This document shows positions 1 to 5,929 of a stretch of 9,340 nucleotides of DNA, in pieces. Under the pieces are notes generated by a model, which did not search any database, was not told where the DNA came from, and saw only the letters and a list, made by a program, of their open reading frames with translations. The translations under genes were made by a program, and so were the position numbers. Source of the DNA: Rhodospirillales bacterium (lineage in GTDB: Bacteria; Pseudomonadota; Alphaproteobacteria; Reyranellales; Reyranellaceae); NCBI GenBank assembly GCA_013205335.1, contig JABMNB010000169.1, positions 1 to 9,340 of the forward strand, read 5' to 3'. Numbering within the stretch: the stretch's first letter is position 1; every line of letters begins with the position of its first letter.

Positions 1-257
1 CCCCCCCCCCCCGACGCTTTTACCGCCTTCTCTGTTTGTCCTGCCTGCCGGGTTGACGCCTCGGCCAACAAGGCGCCGGCCGATCCCGCCGGCGCCGCCG
101 GATCGCCGTCCGCTTTTCCTGCGAATTGCTAAAGCCCCGTCCTTTGTTTCGCTTTTCGTGTGCGATCGACCGCGCGTCCCCGGGCACCGAGCGACCGTCG
201 GGCGTACCAGGCGGTCATCGCCCTCGAGTTACGAGTGGCGCGGTTGTCTCGCCACGT
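1..257. other. Non-coding stretch at left edge
   Basis: No reading frame here looks like a real protein. The open frames are Arg/Pro/Ala-rich products of GC-biased sequence, and the long plus-strand frame that starts here runs antisense through pdeM. The stretch opens with a run of 12 C at the window edge. It contains a strong GC hairpin (72-96), listed separately. It lies downstream of the minus-strand pdeM pair and is probably its 3' flank. Confidence 0.6.
72..96 (-). terminator. Possible hairpin terminator of the pdeM operon
   Basis: GGCGCCGGC at 72-80 and GCCGGCGCC at 88-96 form a perfect 9-bp all-GC stem with a 7-base loop. Read on the minus strand, the stem is followed directly by TTGTT, a short T-rich tail that would suit a rho-independent terminator for transcripts coming from pdeM. 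The hairpin is about 160 bases past the pdeM stop and the tail is short. In such GC-rich DNA it could also be chance structure. Confidence 0.35.
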
Positions 258-956
258 TCACCGCCATGCCGCCGCATCCGGCCGGAGTTGGCGCCACGAC
301 AGGCGGCGCACCGCGTCGCGACCGACCACCAGCGCGTCGTAGTCGGCCGGAAAGAGCTGCGCGATCGCCGGGTCGAGCGCGTTGAGGCCGCCGGCATAGG
401 CGCCGAATGCCGGAAGGATGAGCCGCCGTCCGTCGGTGAGAAAGCAGCGCCTCCGCAAGCCTCGTCCCCTTACCGTGAGTGCGGCAACGGGATGGTAGTG
501 ACCCGAGACCTCGCCATCGGCGGGCCCGAACAGGGCCTCGTGCCGGAAAATCAGAGGTCCCGCGTTGATCTCTTCGGCGACCTCGCCCCAGCCCGAGGGC
601 GGCGGCGCCGGATCGTGGTTGCCGGCGATCCACACGAAGCGTGTCCGTGCGGTCAGCCGCCCGATCTCGAGGCGTTCCGTCTCCGGCATGCGCGCGATCG
701 CGGTCCGATCGTGGAACGAATCGCCGAGGCAGACGATCGTCTGCGGCTGCACGACATCGATCAGCGTGGCGAGCGCGGTCAGCGTCTGGCGCGTGTCGTA
801 ACGCGGCAGAAGCTTGCGGGAGTTGACGGCATAGGACGAGCCCTTTTCCAGGTGCAGGTCGGCGACTGCCAGCAATCGCTCGGCTGGCCAGTGCAACGCC
901 CCCATCGGCAGCGCCTCCAGGCGCTCGCCCGCGCAGACGAACTCCAGCCCCGTCAT
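258..956 (-). CDS. pdeM: PdeM-type metallophosphoesterase (ligase-associated DNA damage response endonuclease)
   Basis: A 232-residue calcineurin-like metallophosphoesterase. All metal-binding motifs are in order: Asp33-x-His35 (VADLHLEKG), Gly78-Asp79 with His82 (GDSFHDR), Gly-Asn113-His114-Asp (AGNHDP), His139 (FRHE) and Gly-His153-Tyr-His155-Pro (GHYHP). The short length, the early DLHLEKG motif and the C-terminal FGAYAGGLN segment are typical of the PdeM family. Members are often encoded with an Lhr-type helicase, an ATP-dependent DNA ligase and an exonuclease, and are named as DNA-repair endonucleases. None of those partners is in this window. There is no signal peptide, so it should act in the cytoplasm. 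The ATG overlaps the stop of the upstream transpeptidase-like gene as ATGA, suggesting translational coupling. The fold and metal site are secure. The DNA substrate is known only from the family name and its usual neighbours. Confidence 0.9.
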   Translation of the reverse strand: MTGLEFVCAGERLEALPMGALHWPAERLLAVADLHLEKGSSYAVNSRKLLPRYDTRQTLTALATLIDVVQPQTIVCLGDSFHDRTAIARMPETERLEIGRLTARTRFVWIAGNHDPAPPPSGWGEVAEEINAGPLIFRHEALFGPADGEVSGHYHPVAALTVRGRGLRRRCFLTDGRRLILPAFGAYAGGLNALDPAIAQLFPADYDALVVGRDAVRRLSWRQLRPDAAAWR

Positions 957-1459
957 GGATGGATCGCCACCGAGATCCCCGTCGGTACCCGCGACCAGAC
1001 TTCGCGGATCTCGGCATCGCTCACCGCAATGCAGCCCGTCGTCCAGTCGCGGCGCGGATGCCGGGTCGCGAACTTGCGCCAGCCGTTGGGCATTCCGTGG
1101 ATGTAGATGTCGCCGCCGGGCGGCACATTGAGTGAGGCGGCATGCATCTTGTCCCGCTCGCGGGGATAGGAGATGCGCAAGGACAGGTGAAAGGCGCTGC
1201 GCCGATTGCGCGCATCGATCGTGTAGTGACCTTCGGGCGTACGACCGTCACCTTCGCGCTCCTTGTGTCGTTCTGGCGCGAATCCGAGCGCGATACGGTA
1301 CCGCTTCAAGACCTTGCCCTCGCGCTTCAGCGTCATCTGCCGGTCGTGCTTGAAGACTTCGATCAGATCGGCCTGCTCCATCGGCGCGGCCATCGCGGGC
1401 GTTGGGTCCGGCGGACCGAGTCCCTGCCAGATTGCGGCCACGATCTCTCGCAATTTCAT
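953..1459 (-). CDS. YafK/DpaA-like L,D-transpeptidase-fold (YkuD) protein
   Basis: A 168-residue protein whose YkuD catalytic domain begins near residue 30. Visible motifs are His121-Gly122 (DIYIHGMPNGW) and the cysteine motif Thr140-Thr-Gly-Cys143 (DWTTGCIAVSDAEI). The form DWTxGCIAV followed by an acidic helix resembles the YafK (DpaA) branch more than classical ShGChR transpeptidases. E. coli DpaA detaches Braun lipoprotein from peptidoglycan, so either cross-linking or an amidase-like peptidoglycan activity is possible. The frame stays open upstream to 1795, but that part is antisense to the EipB-like gene and does not look like protein. The ATG at 1459 is the first sensible start. From it, residues 1-29 lack a clear signal-peptide hydrophobic core, which is odd for a periplasmic enzyme, although PAMAAP could be a weak cleavage site. 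It overlaps pdeM by 4 bases. Confidence 0.85.
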   Translation of the reverse strand: MKLREIVAAIWQGLGPPDPTPAMAAPMEQADLIEVFKHDRQMTLKREGKVLKRYRIALGFAPERHKEREGDGRTPEGHYTIDARNRRSAFHLSLRISYPRERDKMHAASLNVPPGGDIYIHGMPNGWRKFATRHPRRDWTTGCIAVSDAEIREVWSRVPTGISVAIHP

Positions 1460-1505
1460 GTGAAGCACGATTGACCTGATGCAGGAGCATGCGCAAGGTG
1501 CCGCA
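1460..1505. other. Divergent intergenic gap
   Basis: These 46 bases separate the start of the minus-strand transpeptidase-like gene from the EipB-like gene. Any promoters for the two directions must overlap here or lie inside the neighbouring genes. TTGACC at 1471-1476 resembles a -35 element, but no acceptable -10 follows at a normal distance, so no promoter is called. Confidence 0.4.
1495..1500 (+). promoter_or_regulatory. Ribosome binding site of the EipB-like gene
   Basis: AAGGTG ends five bases before the ATG at 1506. This favours that start over the in-frame ATG at 1479, because the 1506 start also places a proper signal peptide at the N-terminus. Confidence 0.6.
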
Positions 1506-2297
1506 ATGCGTCGTCTGGTGTGTTTCGTCGTAGCTGCCGTCCTGGGGGGGCCGCAGTTGGCCTTCGCGCAGATGCAGCCACATCGCGCCGAATATGTGCT
1601 GCGACTGGGTGCTGCCGCAAATGCCCCCCGCATTGGCACCGCCGTCCACGACTTGAAGCTGGATTGCACGGGCTGGCACCTCAAGCGCGACATCGCGACT
1701 GAGATCGCGCTGACCGCATCCTGGAAAATGAGCCTAACCTCGAAGCTCGACGCCGAGGAACTGCGCAGCGGCAACAATTTTCGGTATCGCACCACGCAGG
1801 TTCAGAACGGCAATACGAGCGAGACGAAGGGCCGCGTCCAGCGTGCGGCCGGCGAACTGCGCGCCGAGATCGCCACCGCGGGTGCGCAGCCTTCCCAGAT
1901 CGTCCTGCCATTCGCTACCCTGATGCCGGTTGCAGCCATCGATCACCTCACCGAGCGGCTGCGTGCCAACGCCGCCTCGTTCCCCGCGCTGATGTTCGAT
2001 CCCGAGGTGATGGGGGACGGCTTCCTGATCGACGTGACGCAACTGGACGACGGCCGCCTCCGGCCGTCCCGACCGACCGACAAGCCAGTCGTCACGCCCA
2101 AGGGCAAGTCATGGCCGGTATTCATGACCTTCACCCGCGGCCGCCAACAGGCCCAGCGCCCCCTCTTTTCGGTGACGGCGCAGGTCTTCGACAATGGCGT
2201 GCTCGACCGGCTGACCGTCGACACCGGGCTGGTCACGGTCACCGCGGATCTCCAGAACCTCGAAATGCGACCGACGCCTAACTGCCCACGATCCTGA
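1506..2297 (+). CDS. eipB: EipB-like periplasmic cell-envelope integrity protein (DUF1849)
   Basis: A 263-residue exported protein. Residues 1-21 form a signal peptide: two Arg, a hydrophobic core (LVCFVVAAVLGG) and an AFA cleavage site before Gln22. The mature part opens with HRAEYVLRLG and has Cys54 in LDCTGW and a second Cys260 four residues from the C-terminus. This spacing matches the conserved disulfide pair I recall for Brucella EipB, a beta-spiral periplasmic protein needed for envelope integrity. Further family-like segments are the W-K-M-S-L-T-S region near residue 70 and the LPFATLMP region near 145. No enzymatic role is known. It is the first gene of the plus-strand run, with a 50-base gap to the photolyase, so co-transcription is possible but not shown. 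A run of seven G (1544-1550) lies in the signal-peptide coding part. Confidence 0.85.
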   Translation: MRRLVCFVVAAVLGGPQLAFAQMQPHRAEYVLRLGAAANAPRIGTAVHDLKLDCTGWHLKRDIATEIALTASWKMSLTSKLDAEELRSGNNFRYRTTQVQNGNTSETKGRVQRAAGELRAEIATAGAQPSQIVLPFATLMPVAAIDHLTERLRANAASFPALMFDPEVMGDGFLIDVTQLDDGRLRPSRPTDKPVVTPKGKSWPVFMTFTRGRQQAQRPLFSVTAQVFDNGVLDRLTVDTGLVTVTADLQNLEMRPTPNCPRS

Positions 2298-2347
2298 GCG
2301 GGTCCCGGCCGGATCATCCGTTCCGTTGCAGTGTGCGTATGCCACAC

Positions 2348-3754
2348 ATGTCCGTTTCGATAGTGTGGTTTCGTAGCGACCTCCGGCTCTCCGACAATCC
2401 CGCGCTGATCAAGGCGCTGGGTTCTGGCGATGCCGTCGTGCCGGTGTTCGTACTGGACGTCGAAACCGAGGGTGTGAGAGCGCCCGGTGCCGCCTCGCGC
2501 TGGTGGCTGCATTACAGCCTCCAATCCCTCGACGCATCCCTGCGCGGACTTGGATCGCGCCTGGTCCTGCGCCGCGGTCCTGCCGAGAAAGTGCTTGCCG
2601 AACTCGCCGAGGAATGTGGCGCAAAGGCGATCTTCTGGAATCGCGTCTATGATCAGGGATCGCGCGATCGTGACGGGCGTCTGAAGAAGCTGTTTTCCGA
2701 ACGGGGGGTAACGGTAGAGAGCTTCAAGGCCAACCTCCTGTTCGAGCCGTGGGAAGTCAGCACCCAAAGCGGCGCCCCCTTCAAGGTGTTCACTCCCTTC
2801 TGGCGCGCCTGCCGCATGCTGCCGCCCCCCGCCACTCCCCTGCCCGCCCCGAGGACGTTGCCGGCCCCCGAGACGTGGCCGGCCGGCGACCCTCTCGCGG
2901 CATGGCGCCTGCTGCCGACGTCGCCGGACTGGGCAGGCGGCCTGCGCGCCACATGGACTCCGGGCGAGGATGGCGCGAAGCAGCGGCTTTCGCACTTCGT
3001 CGACGAAACGCTGGCGGACTATCGTCGGGCTCGCGACCTCCCGGCGGTGGAAGGAACGTCCCGCCTGTCCCCGCATCTCGCCTTCGGAGAGATTGGTCCA
3101 CGTCAGATATGGCAGGCCGCCATGACGCGCGGCGCCTCGGCCGCCAGTGAAAAGTTTCTCTCGGAAGTCGGCTGGCGGGAGTTCGCGTATAACCTCCTCT
3201 TCCACAATGGCGACCTTGCGCAACGCAACTTCCGGCCCGAATTCGATGCTTTCCCGTGGGCCGATCCGGACGATACGCTCGACGCCTGGCAGCGCGGACG
3301 CACGGGCTACCCGATCGTCGACGCCGGCATGCGTGAACTCTGGACAACCGGATGGATGCACAACCGCGTGCGCATGATCGTGGCGTCTTTCCTGACCAAG
3401 GACCTGTTGATCGACTGGCGCGCGGGCGAACGCTGGTTCTGGAACACGCTGGTCGATGCCGACCTTGCGAACAACGCCACGGGCTGGCAATGGGTCGCCG
3501 GCTCCGGTGCAGATGCCGCCCCCTACTTTCGTGTGTTCAACCCCGTTCTCCAGGGCGAGAAATTCGATCCCGACGGAGACTATGTGCGCCACTGGGTCCC
3601 TGAGCTCGCTTCCCTTCCCAACGCGACCATCCATCGCCCGTGGGCAGCGCCGGTGCCACCGCCGGCCAACGAGTATCCGGAACGCATCGTTGAGCATGGT
3701 GCCGCCCGCGACCGGGCGCTGGCCGCCTTCCGTAACCTCAAGAAATCAGCGTAA
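2348..3754 (+). CDS. phrB: Class I deoxyribodipyrimidine photolyase
   Basis: A 468-residue flavoprotein that uses light to split UV-induced cyclobutane pyrimidine dimers. The N-terminal Rossmann-like antenna domain begins with IVWFRSDLRLSDNPAL (residues 5-20). The C-terminal FAD domain holds RLSPHLAFGEIGPRQIW, GRTGYPIVDAGMREL, GWMHNR and NPVLQGEKFD. The electron-transfer tryptophans of E. coli photolyase (W306, W359, W382) align with Trp304, Trp357 and Trp380, each two residues lower. By eye, the E. coli folate-antenna residues Asn108/Glu109 correspond to Gly104/Ser105, so the antenna pigment may differ or be absent. In-frame GTG (2333) and ATG (2339) are alternative starts. I chose the ATG at 2348 because it gives the usual short leader before VWFR; no candidate has a clear ribosome binding site. 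The FAD oxidoreductase gene starts 24 bases downstream. A non-repair cryptochrome role is less likely given the motifs. Confidence 0.95.
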   Translation: MSVSIVWFRSDLRLSDNPALIKALGSGDAVVPVFVLDVETEGVRAPGAASRWWLHYSLQSLDASLRGLGSRLVLRRGPAEKVLAELAEECGAKAIFWNRVYDQGSRDRDGRLKKLFSERGVTVESFKANLLFEPWEVSTQSGAPFKVFTPFWRACRMLPPPATPLPAPRTLPAPETWPAGDPLAAWRLLPTSPDWAGGLRATWTPGEDGAKQRLSHFVDETLADYRRARDLPAVEGTSRLSPHLAFGEIGPRQIWQAAMTRGASAASEKFLSEVGWREFAYNLLFHNGDLAQRNFRPEFDAFPWADPDDTLDAWQRGRTGYPIVDAGMRELWTTGWMHNRVRMIVASFLTKDLLIDWRAGERWFWNTLVDADLANNATGWQWVAGSGADAAPYFRVFNPVLQGEKFDPDGDYVRHWVPELASLPNATIHRPWAAPVPPPANEYPERIVEHGAARDRALAAFRNLKKSA

Positions 3755-3761
3755 AAGTACC

Positions 3762-3769
3762 GAGGGGAG
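3762..3769 (+). promoter_or_regulatory. Strong ribosome binding site of the FAD oxidoreductase gene
   Basis: GAGGGGAG is followed by nine bases and then the ATG at 3779. It is the clearest Shine-Dalgarno sequence in the plus-strand run. It argues against the in-frame TTG at 3770, which lies directly against it. Confidence 0.7.
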
Positions 3770-3778
3770 TTGTTACCA

Positions 3779-5146
3779 ATGAAAATTGCCGTCATCGGCG
3801 CCGGAGTAGCCGGACTCGGAGCCGCCTGGCTCATCAGCCGTCGCCACGACGTGGTCGTCTACGAACGCGAGAATCGCTTCGGCGGCCATTCCTGCACCGT
3901 CGAAGCGCCGACGCCGCTGGGCCACAAGCCGGTCGATGTCGGCTTCATCGTCTTCAACGACCGCAACTATCCCAACCTGATCGCTCTATTCGACCATCTT
4001 GGCGTGCCCACCGAGCCATCGGACATGTCGTTCGCCGTCAGCCTCGACGAGGGCCGTTTCGAGTACGCCAGCTCCTTCGCCGGCTATTTCGCCCAGCGCA
4101 GCAACCTCGCCCGACCCTCATTCTTGCGCATGACGCACGACATCCTGCGCTTCAATCGCATGGCGCCGCAGCTCCTCGAAAGGGCGGAAGATCTCGACTT
4201 CACCATCGGCGATTTCGTCGCCCAAGCTGGCTTTGGCGCCACCTTTCGCGATCGCTATCTCGTGCCTATGGCGGCCTGTATCTGGTCGACGCCGCTCGGG
4301 CGCATGCTCGACTATCCGGCACAGACCTTCGTACGATTCTTCAACAATCACGGGCTCCTCACGGTAGGTCCACAATTGCAGTGGCGCACGGTGAGCGGCG
4401 GCAGCCGATCCTATGTCGAGCGCATCGCGGCGCCGCTGCGGGCCCGCGCGCGGCTTGCCACGCCCGCCAGTGCCGTTCGGCGCACCCCCGAAGGCGTAGA
4501 AGTGCGTGACGCGGGAGGTCACTGGGATCGCTTCGACCGGGTCGTTCTCGCCTGCCACGCCGATCAGGCCCTGTCCCTTCTGACCGATTCCGACGAACGG
4601 GAGCGCGACCTCCTTGGCCGTTTCGCGTATTCTTCCAACGAAGTTTGGCTGCATGGCGACGAGACCTTGATGCCGAGGCGCCGCAGCGCCTGGGCAAGCT
4701 GGAACTACGTGGCCGACAGCCGCAGCCGCGACAGCAACGTGAGCGTTACGTACTGGATGAACCGCCTGCAGAACCTGCCCGACAGCACGCCGCTCTTCGT
4801 CTCGGTGAATCCCGGACGCGCGCCCTTGCCGGCCACCGCGCATTCACGCTTCTCCTTCGAGCATCCGATGTACGACGCCGCCGCCATCCGGGCACAACGC
4901 GACCTGCACAGCATCCAGGGGGTGCGCGACACCTATTTCTGCGGCAGCTACTGCGGCTATGGCTTCCACGAGGATGCGCTGTCGGCCGGTCTCGACGTCG
5001 CCGAGCAACTCGGCGTCCATAGGCCGTGGGCACGTCCCGACGAACATCGCCGCATCGGCGATCCGCCCCGTGTCGTGGCCGAGCGGCCAGCGATCCCACC
5101 GATGCCGCTCCCGGTCGCCGCGCGCGCGGCCACGGAGACGACGTGA
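3779..5146 (+). CDS. FAD-dependent oxidoreductase, flavin amine oxidase-like (COG2907 type)
   Basis: A 455-residue flavoprotein of the amine-oxidase/desaturase-like superfamily. The N-terminal dinucleotide-binding motif is GAGVAG (residues 7-12), followed by the acidic ribose-binding Glu29 and the R-x-G-G-H motif at 33-37. The middle carries ASWNY and VTYWMNRLQNL, typical of COG2907. The C-terminal FAD segment is YFCGSYCGYGFHEDAL (386-401), followed by a Pro/Ala/Arg-rich tail of about 40 residues that looks disordered. Proteins of this type occur beside CFA-synthase-like methyltransferases, and plant cyclopropane synthases carry a related FAD domain fused to the methyltransferase. A role in acyl-chain chemistry (reduction, desaturation or oxygenation) is therefore likely, probably on phospholipids at the membrane. 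The exact reaction cannot be read from the sequence. The stop overlaps the next gene's GTG start. Confidence 0.88.
   Translation: MKIAVIGAGVAGLGAAWLISRRHDVVVYERENRFGGHSCTVEAPTPLGHKPVDVGFIVFNDRNYPNLIALFDHLGVPTEPSDMSFAVSLDEGRFEYASSFAGYFAQRSNLARPSFLRMTHDILRFNRMAPQLLERAEDLDFTIGDFVAQAGFGATFRDRYLVPMAACIWSTPLGRMLDYPAQTFVRFFNNHGLLTVGPQLQWRTVSGGSRSYVERIAAPLRARARLATPASAVRRTPEGVEVRDAGGHWDRFDRVVLACHADQALSLLTDSDERERDLLGRFAYSSNEVWLHGDETLMPRRRSAWASWNYVADSRSRDSNVSVTYWMNRLQNLPDSTPLFVSVNPGRAPLPATAHSRFSFEHPMYDAAAIRAQRDLHSIQGVRDTYFCGSYCGYGFHEDALSAGLDVAEQLGVHRPWARPDEHRRIGDPPRVVAERPAIPPMPLPVAARAATETT
5134..5137 (+). promoter_or_regulatory. Ribosome binding site deciding the DUF1365 GTG start
   Basis: GGAG lies five bases before GTG at 5143, inside the end of the preceding gene. 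With the GTGA stop/start overlap it supports this start over the ATG at 5026, which would add 39 residues with no family resemblance. Confidence 0.6.
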
Positions 5147-5916
5147 AGGGCGCGTCCCCCCATTCGATCGTCGACGCCACCGTCGTGCATCGCCGGCTGC
5201 GGCCGCGCGAGAACGCATTCCGTTACCGCGTGGGCTATCTTTGCCTCGGCATCGACGCACTGGAGAGCGCTGCGGGCCGCTGGCTGAAGCTCGACCGGCG
5301 CGGCCTCGTCTCCTTTCGGCGTGTCGATCACGGTGCCCGCGATGGCTCGGACCTCAAGGCCTGGCTGAAGGAAACATTGCACGATCAAGGGATGGCGGAC
5401 ATCTGCGACGGCGAGGCCGTGCTGATGACCATGCCCCGCATGCTGGGCTACGTCTTCAATCCGGTGAGCTTCTGGTTCTGCCGCGACAAGGCGGGCGCGC
5501 TTCGAGCCGTTCTCTGTGCCGTCAACAATACCTTCGGCGAGAGACATTGTTACCTCGTCCACCACGAAGACAGGGCACCGATCCAGCCCGATCAGTGGCT
5601 CGAAGGCCGGAAGGTGTTCCACGTTTCCCCCTTCCTGCCGGTCGAGGGCGGATATCGTTTCCGCTTCCGACTCGACGACGAGCGGGCCCATGTCGACGTC
5701 AACTATCATGATGCCCAGGGATTGATGCTCGCCACCTCGGTCGGTGGCCGCCGCGAGGCGCTGGACGACCGTGGCGTGCTGCGACGCTTCCTGGGCAATC
5801 CGACAATGACCTTGGCCGTCATGGTGCGGATCCACTGGCAGGCCTTGCATCTGTGGCGGAAGCGGGCGAGATTTTATCGCAAGCCAGCACCGCCGCCGGA
5901 GCTCGTGACCCGCTGA
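5143..5916 (+). CDS. DUF1365 family protein
   Basis: A 257-residue protein of the DUF1365 family (COG3496). Recognisable family segments are VVHRRLRPRENAFRYRVGYL near the N-terminus, RVDHGARDGSDLKAWL, the hallmark MPRMLGYVFNPVSFWFC in the centre, VNNTFGERHCYLV and KVFHVSPFLP. There is no signal peptide or obvious membrane helix. The biochemical role is not established to my knowledge. Its steady placement between the FAD oxidoreductase and the CFA-like methyltransferase suggests it helps modify membrane acyl chains, as an accessory or a catalyst. It starts with GTG, overlaps the preceding stop as GTGA (translational coupling), and ends 13 bases before the methyltransferase. The conserved His, Asn and Cys residues in the central motifs are candidates for a binding site, but this is inference. 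Confidence 0.88.
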   Translation: MKGASPHSIVDATVVHRRLRPRENAFRYRVGYLCLGIDALESAAGRWLKLDRRGLVSFRRVDHGARDGSDLKAWLKETLHDQGMADICDGEAVLMTMPRMLGYVFNPVSFWFCRDKAGALRAVLCAVNNTFGERHCYLVHHEDRAPIQPDQWLEGRKVFHVSPFLPVEGGYRFRFRLDDERAHVDVNYHDAQGLMLATSVGGRREALDDRGVLRRFLGNPTMTLAVMVRIHWQALHLWRKRARFYRKPAPPPELVTR

Positions 5917-5929
5917 CTTTCCCTCCGAT

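Noticed and set aside
1..12. Run of 12 C at the window edge
   Set aside because: It could be a slippage-prone tract or an assembly artefact, but it lies at the very edge with no gene attached, so nothing can be concluded.
126..1106. Long plus-strand open frame of 326 codons
   Set aside because: It runs antisense to pdeM and the transpeptidase-like gene, has Arg/Gly/Pro-rich composition and no recognisable motif. The minus strand carries complete catalytic motifs, so this is a GC-rich shadow.
1544..1550. Seven-G tract in the EipB-like signal peptide as a phase-variation switch
   Set aside because: Seven G is short for phase variation in such GC-rich DNA; a similar tract occurs at 8610-8616, and the reading frame is intact.
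2290..2316. GATCC/GGATC inverted repeat between the EipB-like gene and the photolyase as a terminator
   Set aside because: The stem is only about five bases with a long loop and no T-run follows, so it is not a credible terminator.
2286..2347. Possible ECF sigma-E (singlet-oxygen type) promoter before the photolyase
   Set aside because: CGATCC at 2289-2294 resembles the TGATCC -35 element I recall for Rhodobacter sigma-E, but no TA-rich -10 follows at 16-18 bases. GGATCA at 2311-2316 reads TGATCC only on the opposite strand.
1943..3697. Minus-strand open frame of 584 codons
   Set aside because: It is antisense to the EipB-like gene and the photolyase, both with strong family motifs, and its own translation shows no domain. 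It is long only because of high GC.
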